This document shows positions 15,789 to 24,470 of a DNA stretch of 64,000 nucleotides, piece by piece. A program made the position numbers and the translations under genes. The notes below the pieces were generated by a model. That model was not told the DNA's origin. It saw only the letters and a program-made list of their open reading frames with translations, and did not search any database. The stretch lies in the NCBI RefSeq assembly GCF_001403875.1, contig NZ_LN884299.1, forward strand, positions 2,046,117 to 2,110,116, read 5' to 3'. The DNA comes from Paenibacillus ihumii. Lineage in GTDB: Bacteria > Bacillota > Bacilli > Paenibacillales > Paenibacillaceae. Positions within the stretch are counted from its first letter, which is position 1; each line of letters starts with the position of its first letter.

Positions 15789-17618
15789 ATGTTGGAACTA
15801 CAAGTGAGTAACAGCCCTTTTAATCAGGAGCAGGCAGAGCTGCTCAATCGTCTTCTTCCTACGCTTACGGATCATCAGCGGGTCTGGCTGAACGGATACC
15901 TGTCGGCTTTGCAGGGAGCTGGCGCGGCTGCCGCGGCAGCTGCGCTCGTTCAAGCGGTTGCTCAAGCCGAGCCGCCGGACGTTTCCAAGGAAGTCACCGT
16001 GCTGTATGGATCACAGACGGGGAACAGCCACAATCTGGCTGCGAAGCTGTCCAAGAAGCTGGAGGAGCAGAGCTTCCAGGTTACTTTAGCGTCGATGAGC
16101 GATTTTAAACCGAATGCGCTAAAAAAAATAGAGAACCTGTTTATCGTCGTAAGCACGCATGGCGAAGGAGAACCGCCGGACAGCGCGATTGCCTTCTATG
16201 AGTTCCTGCACAGCAAGCGGGCTCCGAAGCTTGAAGGCCTGCGATATTCCGTGCTGGCGCTCGGCGATACCTCTTATGAATTCTTCTGCCAGACAGGGAA
16301 AGATTTCGATAAACGCTTGGAGGAGCTTGGCGGCGAACGGATAGCTCCACGGGTAGACTGCGATGTCGATTTCGATGAATCCGCTGCGGAATGGATGGGG
16401 AATGTCATCGGGGCGCTTGGCAAGCTGTCGGCTTCGGGCACCCAAGCCAGCAGTGGAGTCCCGGCGATTGTGAGCAGCGGTGCCGAGTCTGAATATTCCC
16501 GAAGCAACCCGTTCTATGCGGAGGTTCTGGAGAACCTGAACCTGAACGGCCGCGGCTCGGATCGGGAGACCCGGCATATCGAGCTTTCCCTGGAAGGCTC
16601 GAACCTGAAGTATGAACCGGGTGACAGCCTGGGCATTTATCCTGAAAATCATCCGCAGCTGGTCGAGGATCTGATTGCAGCGATGGGCTGGAACGGCGAG
16701 GAAACGATCACTGTGAACAAGAACGGCGAGCAGCGGACGCTGCGGGATGCGCTGCTGCGTTATTACGAGATTACAGTGTTGACGAAGCCGCTGCTGGAGC
16801 AGGCCGCTCAACTGAGCTCAAGCCCGGAGCTGAAGAAGCTGCTTGAAGCTGGACGGGAACAGGAGCTGCGCGCTTATTTGGACGAACGCGACCTGCTTGA
16901 TTTGGTAACGGATCACTCCTTTGCAGGGGTAAGCGCCAGCCAGTTCGTATCGATTCTAAGAAAAATTCCTGCACGTCTGTATTCGATCTCCAGCAGCCCG
17001 CTGGCTTATCCGGACGAGGTGCATCTCACCGTACGCTCGGTTCGTTATGAAGCGCATGGCCGGAACCGCTACGGGGTTTGCTCGGTTCAGCTTGCCGAGC
17101 GGGTAGAGCCTGGGGATACACTGCCTGTATTCATTCAGCATAACCCAAGCTTCAAGCTGCCGGTGAATCCTGACACGCCGATCATAATGATCGGACCGGG
17201 AACGGGTGTTGCGCCTTTCCGGGCTTTTCTCGGCGAGCGGGAGGAGACCGGGGCGGAAGGAAAGACTTGGCTTTTCTACGGGGATCAGCATTTCTCCACG
17301 GACTTCCTGTATCAGGTAGAGTGGCAGCGCTGGCTTAAGGACGGTGTGCTGACCCGTATGGATGTCGCGTTCTCCCGGGATACCGACAAGAAGGTCTATG
17401 TCCAGCACCGGATGCTCGAGAAGAGCAGGGAAATTTATGAGTGGCTGCAGGAAGGCGCAGCAGTATATGTATGCGGGGACGAGAAGAAGATGGCTCATGA
17501 CGTGCATGCGGCACTGGCCACTATTCTTGAACATGAGGGTGGTCTTAGCCCGGAGCAGGCTGCGGAGTATTTGACGCGGATGCAGCAGGAGAAACGTTAT
17601 CAACGGGATGTTTATTAA
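15789..17618 (+). CDS. cysJ: Assimilatory sulfite reductase flavoprotein subunit
   Basis: A 609-residue FAD/FMN diflavin reductase that passes electrons from NADPH to the CysI hemoprotein. The flavodoxin domain has 'VLYGSQTGNSHNLA' and 'STHGEGEPPDSA'. The FAD domain has 'RLYSISSSP' and 'GVCSVQLAERV', and the NADPH domain 'MIGPGTGVAPFRAFLGER'. It ends in the canonical aromatic tail 'KRYQRDVY'. ATG 15789 lies just after GAGGTGG. The ATG at 15771 is in frame but its ribosome site is poorer. An Ala-rich hinge (about 50-64) precedes the flavodoxin. cysI follows after 38 bp. Confidence 0.94.
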   Translation: MLELQVSNSPFNQEQAELLNRLLPTLTDHQRVWLNGYLSALQGAGAAAAAAALVQAVAQAEPPDVSKEVTVLYGSQTGNSHNLAAKLSKKLEEQSFQVTLASMSDFKPNALKKIENLFIVVSTHGEGEPPDSAIAFYEFLHSKRAPKLEGLRYSVLALGDTSYEFFCQTGKDFDKRLEELGGERIAPRVDCDVDFDESAAEWMGNVIGALGKLSASGTQASSGVPAIVSSGAESEYSRSNPFYAEVLENLNLNGRGSDRETRHIELSLEGSNLKYEPGDSLGIYPENHPQLVEDLIAAMGWNGEETITVNKNGEQRTLRDALLRYYEITVLTKPLLEQAAQLSSSPELKKLLEAGREQELRAYLDERDLLDLVTDHSFAGVSASQFVSILRKIPARLYSISSSPLAYPDEVHLTVRSVRYEAHGRNRYGVCSVQLAERVEPGDTLPVFIQHNPSFKLPVNPDTPIIMIGPGTGVAPFRAFLGEREETGAEGKTWLFYGDQHFSTDFLYQVEWQRWLKDGVLTRMDVAFSRDTDKKVYVQHRMLEKSREIYEWLQEGAAVYVCGDEKKMAHDVHAALATILEHEGGLSPEQAAEYLTRMQQEKRYQRDVY

Positions 17619-17656
17619 GCGGGGAATCCCGAGGATTACGAGAGGAGAATTCCAGT

Positions 17657-19381
17657 ATGTCAGACAACAATTTATTGTCACCTAACAGCGCGCCTCACAG
17701 CGATGTGGAAGATATTAAGATAAGGAGTAATTATTTGCGGGGAAGCCTTGAAGAGACGCTTCAAGATCCGATTACGGGCTCTATCCCGGAGGACGATAAC
17801 CGCCTGATGAAATTCCATGGCAGCTATATGCAGGACGACCGGGACTTGCGGAACGAGCGCCAGAAGCAGAAGCTGGAGCCAGCCTATCAGTTCATGCTGC
17901 GGGTCCGCGCGGCGGGCGGCGTCGTTACACCGGAGCAATGGCTTATGATGGATAGGGTGTGCCAGAAATATGCGAATGGGACGATCCGCTTGACGACACG
18001 GCAGTCCTTTCAGCTTCACGGGGTCATTAAATGGAATCTGAAGAAGACTATTCAGGAAGTGAACGAGGCGCTGCTCAGCACATTGGCCGCTTGCGGGGAC
18101 GTTAACCGCAACGTCATGTGCAACCCGAATCCGTATCAATCGGAAATTCACTCCGAGGTATACCAATGGGCCAGCAAAATAAGCGATCATCTCGATCCGC
18201 AGACGAATGCTTATCACGAGATCTGGCTGGACGGCGAGAAGATCATCGATAGCCAGGACAGCCAGGTTGAGCAGGAGCCTATATACGGACGCGTCTATTT
18301 GCCGCGGAAGTTCAAAATCGGCGTAGCCGTACCGCCGTCGAACGATGTTGACGTTTTCTCGCAGGATTTGGGGTTCATTGCAATTATCGAGGACGGACAA
18401 TTAATAGGCTTCAACGTTACAGCAGGCGGCGGGATGGGCATGACGCACGGGGATGCAAAGACGTATCCGCAGATATCCAAGGTGATCGGCTTCTGTCTGC
18501 CGGAGCAAGTCATCGACGTAGCGGAGAAGACCGTCACAATCCAACGGGATTACGGGGACCGTTCCGTTCGGAAGCATGCGCGCTTCAAGTATACGATCGA
18601 TGACCGGGGCATCGATTGGTTCATCCAGGAGCTGACGAATCGCCTGGGCTGGAGCCTGCAGGAAGCAAGACCGTTTCATTTCGAGCATAACGGGGATCGT
18701 TACGGCTGGGTGAAGGGCAGCAACAACAAATGGCATTTTACACTCTTTATCCAGAACGGGCGCGTCAAGGATGAAGAGGATTACAAGCTGATGACAGGCC
18801 TGCGGGAGATCGCCAAGATCCATACCGGGGATTTCCGGCTTACGCCGAATCAGAACCTGATCATCGCAAATGTAAGCAGCCAGAAAAAGAAAAAGATCGA
18901 GGCTTTGATCAGCGAATACGGCCTTACCGACGGCTCGCATTATTCCGCGCTGCGGAGAAATTCCATGGCTTGCGTGGCATTTCCGACCTGCGGACTGGCC
19001 ATGGCCGAATCTGAACGTTATCTGCCGACCTTACTCGACAAAATTGAACCGATGCTGAAGGAGGCCGGCCTGCAGGACGACGATATAGTCATTCGGATGA
19101 CGGGCTGCCCGAACGGCTGCGCGAGGCCAATGCTTGCGGAAATTGCCTTTATCGGCAAAGCGCCCGGCAAATACAATATGTATCTGGGCGGAGGCTTCTC
19201 CGGGAATCGGCTGAACAAGCTGTATAAGGAGAACATCGGTGAGGCGGAAATCCTGGAATCTCTGCAGCCGATCCTTAGCCAGTATGCGAAGGACCGCCAG
19301 GAGGGCGAGCATTTCGGCGATTATGTGATCCGGGCCGGATATGTTCAGGAAGTTACCGATGGGCAGAATTTTCACGCTTAA
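17657..19381 (+). CDS. cysI: Assimilatory sulfite reductase hemoprotein subunit
   Basis: A 574-residue siroheme/[4Fe-4S] enzyme reducing sulfite to sulfide. The cofactor-binding cysteines are visible as 'CVAFPTCGLAMAESER' and 'GCPNGCARPM' near the C-terminus. Siroheme contacts occur at 'IRLTTRQSFQLHG' and 'GDFRLTPNQNL'. Length matches bacterial CysI. The ribosome site GAGGAGAA precedes ATG 17657. It forms a two-gene operon with cysJ and is closed by a terminator at 19399-19437. Confidence 0.95.
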   Translation: MSDNNLLSPNSAPHSDVEDIKIRSNYLRGSLEETLQDPITGSIPEDDNRLMKFHGSYMQDDRDLRNERQKQKLEPAYQFMLRVRAAGGVVTPEQWLMMDRVCQKYANGTIRLTTRQSFQLHGVIKWNLKKTIQEVNEALLSTLAACGDVNRNVMCNPNPYQSEIHSEVYQWASKISDHLDPQTNAYHEIWLDGEKIIDSQDSQVEQEPIYGRVYLPRKFKIGVAVPPSNDVDVFSQDLGFIAIIEDGQLIGFNVTAGGGMGMTHGDAKTYPQISKVIGFCLPEQVIDVAEKTVTIQRDYGDRSVRKHARFKYTIDDRGIDWFIQELTNRLGWSLQEARPFHFEHNGDRYGWVKGSNNKWHFTLFIQNGRVKDEEDYKLMTGLREIAKIHTGDFRLTPNQNLIIANVSSQKKKKIEALISEYGLTDGSHYSALRRNSMACVAFPTCGLAMAESERYLPTLLDKIEPMLKEAGLQDDDIVIRMTGCPNGCARPMLAEIAFIGKAPGKYNMYLGGGFSGNRLNKLYKENIGEAEILESLQPILSQYAKDRQEGEHFGDYVIRAGYVQEVTDGQNFHA

Positions 19382-19398
19382 GACGGTTCCAAATGCAC

Positions 19399-19437
19399 AA
19401 GCGTCTCACTCGAAAAGTGAGGCGCTTTGTTTTTTTG
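19399..19437 (+). terminator. Rho-independent terminator
   Basis: A 12-bp stem (AAGCGTCTCACT at 19399-19410 with 19416-19427, one G-U pair) is followed by TGTTTTTTTG. It closes cysJI. Confidence 0.9.
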
Positions 19438-19452
19438 ACCTCAAAAGTTAAT

Positions 19453-19493
19453 TATTGACATGAAAAAAATATTATGTCATTATTGTGTCAATA
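19453..19493 (+). promoter_or_regulatory. bioY promoter with long-armed inverted repeat
   Basis: The -35 TTGACA (19455-19460) and -10 CATTAT (19478-19483) are 17 bp apart. TATTGACA (19453-19460) is matched by TGTCAATA (19486-19493), and TGACAT is also matched by ATGTCA at 19473-19478. Inverted symmetry over a bioY promoter suggests biotin-responsive control, perhaps by BirA. However, the spacing and half-sites do not fit the classic Bacillus BirA box (TTGTTAAC-like arms about 15 bp apart). Confidence 0.5.
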
Positions 19494-19534
19494 TTGAAAC
19501 TATGTTGCTAGAATCGAATAGTAGGGGGCCTATT

Positions 19535-20104
19535 ATGAGAATCAAAGATATGATGTATGTGGCATTATTTGCTGCAGTCATGGCTGTTTTAGGTTTATTG
19601 CCTCCTATCCCGCTCCCGTTCATCCCGGTGCCGATCACGGCTCAAACTCTGGGAGTTATGCTGGCTGGCAGTATACTAGGTGCTAGATTAGGCGGTCTAA
19701 GTCTGCTCATATTCGGGATTATCGTCATTGCGGGAGCGCCCCTGCTGTCCGGTGGAAGAGGGGGCTTAGCCGTTCTGGCCAGCCCTACCGGAGGATACTT
19801 CCTGAGTTGGCCGATCGCTGCCTTCGTGATCGGTTATCTGGTGCGGCGCGTATCAACGCGGATGAACCTCTGGAAGCTGCTGCTAATCAATGTGGTTGGC
19901 GGAATACTGGTCATTTACGCCATCGGTATCCCTTATATGTCCCTCATGACGGATGTCCCGATCGGCAAAGCCATCATCGGCAACATCTCCTTCATGCCCG
20001 GCGACCTGATCAAGGTTGTAGTGGCATCGCTGATTGCGATCCGTATGCTGAAGGCGAATCCTCATATGCTTTATCAGGCAAGCAGCCGCTCACACAAAGC
20101 CTGA
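19535..20104 (+). CDS. bioY: Biotin transporter S-component BioY
   Basis: A 189-residue membrane protein with six hydrophobic segments. BioY hallmarks are 'IPLPFIPVPITAQTLGVML', 'GARLGGLSLLIF', 'SPTGGYFLSWPIAAFVIG' and 'PGDLIKVVVASLIA'. BioY binds biotin and works alone or with an ECF module. Such a module (A1, A2, T) is encoded next. The frame opens at 19460, but ATG 19535 follows GGGGGCC and starts at the first amphipathic helix. A terminator-like hairpin lies between it and ecfA1, so it may be transcribed mostly alone. Confidence 0.93.
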   Translation: MRIKDMMYVALFAAVMAVLGLLPPIPLPFIPVPITAQTLGVMLAGSILGARLGGLSLLIFGIIVIAGAPLLSGGRGGLAVLASPTGGYFLSWPIAAFVIGYLVRRVSTRMNLWKLLLINVVGGILVIYAIGIPYMSLMTDVPIGKAIIGNISFMPGDLIKVVVASLIAIRMLKANPHMLYQASSRSHKA

Positions 20105-20129
20105 TATCTGCCATTGTGAATGATAACGT

Positions 20130-20160
20130 AAGGTTTGCCTTATATTGGCAAACCTTTTTT
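20130..20160 (+). terminator. Terminator-like hairpin between bioY and ecfA1
   Basis: A perfect 10-bp stem (AAGGTTTGCC at 20130-20139 with 20147-20156) is followed by a T run to 20160. It would stop or attenuate bioY transcription before the ECF genes. No strong promoter is obvious in the 57 bp between it and ecfA1. Confidence 0.82.
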
Positions 20161-20217
20161 CAACCAAACAAGTCCACTGCTTAACTGGTCTTAATCCATC
20201 ATTTGGAGGTCATGCCT

Positions 20218-21030
20218 ATGATTCGATTTTCGGGTGTCTCGTTCCATTACCCGCAGCACAGCGACATTCTGAGCGATATTTCCTTTGAGATTCAAGCCGG
20301 GGAATATGTGGCCATCGCCGGGATGAACGGCATGGGGAAATCCACCGTAGGCAAGCTGATGAACGGTCTGCTGCTGCCCACGAAGGGCGAGATCCGGTAC
20401 CAGGGCCGCTGCACAAGCGATGAAAGGGAGCTTGGAATGATCCGTGACAAGATCGGGATGGTGTTCCAGAATCCCGAGAATCAGATCGTTGCTTCCACTG
20501 TCTTTGAAGATATTGCCTTTGGCCTGCAAAACAACTGTTTGCCCCCCGAGGAAATCTCCGCGAGAGTCATTCATACTTTAGAGCTCGTGGGTATGCTCGA
20601 TTACATCGATGCAGACGTCAACTCCCTGTCGGGCGGTCAAAAACAACGAATCGCGATTGCCGGCATTCTGGCTGTAGAGCCGGAAGCGATCATTTTTGAC
20701 GAATCTACCTCCATGCTCGATCCTGAAGGCAAGGAGCAGGTGCTTGGCCTGATCCGGGAGCTGAACCGGAAGGGGATCACCATTATTTCGATTACCCATG
20801 ATATGGAGGAGCTGGTCGAGGCATCAAGAGTGATCGTGCTGGATCAAAGCGGCATCCGGTACGACGGGCCCCCGGCAAGCCTGTTCGAAGAAGCTTATTT
20901 GTCGATTCCCGGGCTCGCTGCGCCTTTTGCCGTAAGCATGAGAGAGGCTTTGAGAAGCAAGGGGCTTCCGCTGCCAAACACCCTATTTCGGATGGAAGAA
21001 TTGGTGGAGTGTTTATGGAAATTACATTGA
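20218..21030 (+). CDS. ecfA1: Energy-coupling factor ATPase EcfA1
   Basis: A 270-residue ABC ATPase of an ECF importer. The Walker A is 'GMNGMGKSTVGKL', the signature 'NSLSGGQKQRIAIAG', and the Walker B 'AIIFDESTSMLDPEGKE'. The Q-loop is 'VFQNPENQIV', typical of ECF ATPases. Of several in-frame ATGs, 20218 stands 8 nt after GGAGG and is preferred. It overlaps ecfA2 by 16 nt. With EcfA2 and EcfT it can energise S-components, here most simply BioY. Confidence 0.92.
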   Translation: MIRFSGVSFHYPQHSDILSDISFEIQAGEYVAIAGMNGMGKSTVGKLMNGLLLPTKGEIRYQGRCTSDERELGMIRDKIGMVFQNPENQIVASTVFEDIAFGLQNNCLPPEEISARVIHTLELVGMLDYIDADVNSLSGGQKQRIAIAGILAVEPEAIIFDESTSMLDPEGKEQVLGLIRELNRKGITIISITHDMEELVEASRVIVLDQSGIRYDGPPASLFEEAYLSIPGLAAPFAVSMREALRSKGLPLPNTLFRMEELVECLWKLH

Positions 21031-21890
21031 AAGACGTATTCTTCTCTTACAATGCCGGGACGCCGCTGGAGAACGAAGTGCTTCGCGGGCTTAATATGAC
21101 GCTGGAGAGCAATAAAATTACCGCTGTCGTTGGAAGGACAGGCTCCGGCAAATCCACCTTCGTGCAGCATTTGAATGGCCTATTATATCCGACGCGGGGA
21201 AGCATCAAAGTTGGCGATGCATGGATTATGAATAACAGCAAGAAGAAGACCGTACTCTTCGACAAGGTCGGTATCGTATTCCAAATGCCGGAGCATCAGC
21301 TGTTCGAGGATACTGTCATCAAGGACGTTTCTTTCGGACCCAAGCAATTAGGCTGGCGCAATGAACTGATTCGCAGCAAGGCGCTGGAGGCGCTAAGATT
21401 GGTCGGCCTGGACGAATCCTTCGCGGACAGGTCGCCGTTCGAGCTGAGCGGCGGGGAGAAGAGGAGAGCTGCGATTGCCGGAGTGTTGGTCATGGAGCCG
21501 TCCGTACTGATTCTCGATGAGCCTACCGCCGGTCTGGATCCTGCGGGGAAGCAGTCGCTCATGGAATTGCTGCTGAGCTGGCGCGAGGAGCAGCAGCGAA
21601 CCCTTGTTATCGTAACGCATGACATGGATTTACTGGCTGAATACGCCGAAGATGTTATCGTTTTCGAAAGCGGTAAAGTCAATGTGAGAACAGATCCGCT
21701 GACCCTTTTTACGAAGTACCGGGATCGCATAGAGGCCTTGGGCCTGAAGCTCCCGATGGCGCTGACACTGGTCGAGCATTTAAATGCCAGGCTCAGAAGC
21801 CCTATGGTGATAAATTCGGTGAAGCGGGAAGCCATTCTGGCGCAGGTTGCCGATCATTTTTTGGTTGCCAGCGGAAAGGGAGGGAGCTGA
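21015..21890 (+). CDS. ecfA2: Energy-coupling factor ATPase EcfA2
   Basis: The second ECF ATPase, 291 residues. The Walker A is 'GRTGSGKSTFVQHLNGL', the Q-loop 'VFQMPEHQLFEDTV', the signature 'FELSGGEKRRAAIAG', and the Walker B 'VLILDEPTAGLDPAG'. ATG 21015 lies inside the end of ecfA1, 5 nt after GGTGGAG, so translation is coupled. It forms a heterodimer with EcfA1 by family rule. Confidence 0.92.
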   Translation: MEITLKDVFFSYNAGTPLENEVLRGLNMTLESNKITAVVGRTGSGKSTFVQHLNGLLYPTRGSIKVGDAWIMNNSKKKTVLFDKVGIVFQMPEHQLFEDTVIKDVSFGPKQLGWRNELIRSKALEALRLVGLDESFADRSPFELSGGEKRRAAIAGVLVMEPSVLILDEPTAGLDPAGKQSLMELLLSWREEQQRTLVIVTHDMDLLAEYAEDVIVFESGKVNVRTDPLTLFTKYRDRIEALGLKLPMALTLVEHLNARLRSPMVINSVKREAILAQVADHFLVASGKGGS

Positions 21891-21895
21891 CAAGC

Positions 21896-22699
21896 ATGGC
21901 TATATCCCATCATCTGATATTCGGCCAGTATGTCGATAAGAAATCGATCATTCATCAGCTGGACCCGCGAACCAAGCTGCTGATCGTCATGGCTCTGATG
22001 ATCGCGGCGCTTTTCCTCACGAGCCTGGCATCTTATGTCATGCTGGCGCTTATGGTTGCGGCTGCGATTGCCGCTTCCAGGCTCCCCGCTTCCTACATTA
22101 TAAGAGGATTAAAGCCCGTATGGCTGATCGTCATTGCGACGTCGGTCTTTCATCTCTTCTTGACGCAGGGCGGAGAGGCGTTGATCCGGCTTGGCCCGCT
22201 CTCCATCTATGAACTAGGCGTGTTTAAGGCGATTACGATTACAGTCCGCATCGTGCTGATGTTAGCTATGGCGACCCTGCTGACGTTAACGACCAAGCTG
22301 AGCGATTTGACGAGCGCGATCGAAGCCCTGCTGTCCCCGCTTCGAAGAATAGGCGTTCCGGTGCAGGAGATCGCCATGATGATTACTTTTACGATCCGCT
22401 TTATCCCGATTCTCATGCAGGAGACCGACAAAATCATGAAAGCCCAAAGAGCCAGAGGCGTCGATTTTTCCTCCGGACATATTTTTAGAAGATTGCTGAG
22501 CTTTATTCCGGTCATCGTACCTGTTCTGATGCTGGCTTTCCAGAAGGCTGAGAGCGCCTCCCAAGCCATCGAAGCCCGGGGATACCGGCCGGGGATGAAG
22601 CGAACCCAGCTTAGAACGCTTGCTTTTCAAGCCATCGACTACAAGGCCTTGCTCCTGTCCGGATTATTATTAATCATGCTGATCGCACTAAGAATGTGA
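21896..22699 (+). CDS. ecfT: Energy-coupling factor transmembrane protein EcfT
   Basis: A 267-residue membrane protein. 'GQYVDKKSIIHQLDPRTKLL' is the characteristic N-terminus. The coupling-helix Ala-Arg-Gly motifs are visible as 'KAQRARGVDFSSG' and 'AIEARGYRPGMKR'. About five hydrophobic segments are seen. The ribosome site GGAGGGAGC precedes ATG 21896, 5 bp after ecfA2. It scaffolds the EcfA dimer and the S-component. Confidence 0.92.
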   Translation: MAISHHLIFGQYVDKKSIIHQLDPRTKLLIVMALMIAALFLTSLASYVMLALMVAAAIAASRLPASYIIRGLKPVWLIVIATSVFHLFLTQGGEALIRLGPLSIYELGVFKAITITVRIVLMLAMATLLTLTTKLSDLTSAIEALLSPLRRIGVPVQEIAMMITFTIRFIPILMQETDKIMKAQRARGVDFSSGHIFRRLLSFIPVIVPVLMLAFQKAESASQAIEARGYRPGMKRTQLRTLAFQAIDYKALLLSGLLLIMLIALRM

Positions 22700-22708
22700 G
22701 GAGGAAAT

Positions 22709-24433
22709 ATGAGAGTATATCCATGCAGTCTTGAGGAATACCGCGACCTCATTTCCGTTTCCGTTGGCAGCAGGCCGTCTCATATATGGTTTAAAAACGC
22801 AGCCTACCTGAACGTATACACGGGGCAGGTGGAGAGGGGCCATATTTACATTTCCGGCAAACGAATCGCCTATGTCGGCAGCAAGGAATATGCGGTATCG
22901 CCGAATACGCAAATCGTTGAGATGGAGCAGGGGCAGATTATCGTTCCCGGTTATATTGAGCCGCACGCGCATCCCTGCCAAATGTACAATCCGTTTGCCT
23001 GGGGCGCGAGTCAGCTCCGCGGCGGGACGGTGCTGTCGATGAACGATAACTTGTCCCTTCTAATGCAGCTAGGCGAGAGGGCGATTCCATTCATCGAGGA
23101 GCTGGAACGCATCAGCAGCCATATGTTTATGTGGTGGTGCAATGTTGATCAAGTGGGGGCTGGCGACCGCGGGACGCTTCAGGCATGGCTCGAACATCCA
23201 TCCGTGATCCAAGGCGGCGAGTTTACCGAGTGGTTCAAGCTTCTCCAAGGCGATGAAGAGCTGCTGGAAAGGCTGTATATGCTGAAGAGCAGGCCTTTCA
23301 TGCGGGCAGAGGGGCATCTGCCAGGCGTCTCTGATGAGAAAATCAGCGGGCTCGCGGCGGCTGGCATTGGAGCGGATCACGAGTCCCTGAATGCGGAGGA
23401 CGTGCTGAAGCGACTAAGGCTCGGGCTGTATGCGACCCTGAGATACTCCTCCATAAGGCCCGATCTGCCGGATATTTTGGCGGGCCTGGTAGGCAATCCG
23501 CGTTTTAATTTGAGCCGCGTTATGCTGACGAGCGACGGTCCGTCTCCGCATTTCACGGAGGCGCACAATACCGCCAGCATGATCAAGCTGTGCATGGAGG
23601 CCGGTCTGCCCGCCGCCGACGCCTACAGGCTGGCGACCTTGAATCCGGCGACTTATTACGGCCTGGATGAAGATCTGGGCGGCATCGCTCCAGGGCGGCT
23701 CGCCAGCTTCAATGTCCTGCCCTCGCTGGACGAGCCGTCTCCGCTCCATGTCATGCAGAACGGTAAATGGTGCATTTGGAACCGGAATGACCTGCATCCA
23801 GCCGACGAAGCCGCTGTGGCAGGCTGGCTGCGTTCCTGGTTCCCGGCTCGAAGAATACCGGTTGAGCTGCTTCCGGAGCAAATCACCGTCCAAAGCCATA
23901 CAGGCATCGAGCTGATCAACGATGTCATTACCAAGCCGTACGAATTTGTCCCCGATGACCTGCTGGACGCTGAGGAGAGCTTGATCACGCTGCTCGACTC
24001 CAAAGGAAAGTGGGCGCTACATACCCGAATCAAAGGCTTCGCTGCCGGGGTGCTTGCGCTTGCCAGCACTTACAGCGCCTCCGGCGATACATTGCTGATC
24101 GGAAGGAATGAAGCGATCATCTGCAGCATATTGCGCGAGCTGAACGAGCGGGGCGACGGAATTCTCGTGTACTTCAATAACGGCAGTCAGCTCTATATCC
24201 CGCTCCCATTAGGCGGCACAATGAGCGACGGGAGTATGGGCGAGATCAGCAGCGCTCTTGATCGTTTTACTTGTATGATGCAAGAGCACGGCTATTGCTA
24301 TCGCGATCCCGCGTATACGCTGCTTTTTTTGACTGCTTCGCATTTGCCTTATATTCGCATGTCCGCCAAAGGGCTCTATTTGGTTAAGAACGGGCAGGTC
24401 ATAGCCAGTCCTATCTCCCTGGACAACGGCTAG
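22709..24433 (+). CDS. Adenine deaminase-like amidohydrolase (YerA-like)
   Basis: A 574-residue metal-dependent hydrolase of the adenine deaminase branch of the amidohydrolase superfamily. The metal site motif is 'IVPGYIEPHAHP' (near residue 75-90). 'MRAEGHLPGVS', 'IGADHESLNAED' and 'MLTSDGPSPH' follow. After the barrel, a long C-terminal Ade-type domain runs from about 400, with 'LLDSKGKWALHTRIKGF'. The family resemblance is closest to the YerA group, whose true substrate is not established. It starts 10 bp after ecfT with GAGGAGG, so it is in the same operon. The link to biotin transport and acyl-CoA genes suggests a cyclic amide or ureide substrate (inference). Confidence 0.8.
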   Translation: MRVYPCSLEEYRDLISVSVGSRPSHIWFKNAAYLNVYTGQVERGHIYISGKRIAYVGSKEYAVSPNTQIVEMEQGQIIVPGYIEPHAHPCQMYNPFAWGASQLRGGTVLSMNDNLSLLMQLGERAIPFIEELERISSHMFMWWCNVDQVGAGDRGTLQAWLEHPSVIQGGEFTEWFKLLQGDEELLERLYMLKSRPFMRAEGHLPGVSDEKISGLAAAGIGADHESLNAEDVLKRLRLGLYATLRYSSIRPDLPDILAGLVGNPRFNLSRVMLTSDGPSPHFTEAHNTASMIKLCMEAGLPAADAYRLATLNPATYYGLDEDLGGIAPGRLASFNVLPSLDEPSPLHVMQNGKWCIWNRNDLHPADEAAVAGWLRSWFPARRIPVELLPEQITVQSHTGIELINDVITKPYEFVPDDLLDAEESLITLLDSKGKWALHTRIKGFAAGVLALASTYSASGDTLLIGRNEAIICSILRELNERGDGILVYFNNGSQLYIPLPLGGTMSDGSMGEISSALDRFTCMMQEHGYCYRDPAYTLLFLTASHLPYIRMSAKGLYLVKNGQVIASPISLDNG

Positions 24434-24470
24434 CTATCCTCAATGATATTCCGAAGGGACGGTGAAATTA

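Noticed and set aside
22709..24433. Calling the amidohydrolase a true adenine deaminase (ade)
   Set aside because: The family resemblance is to the YerA-like branch, and the operon context is acyl-CoA metabolism and biotin transport, not purines.
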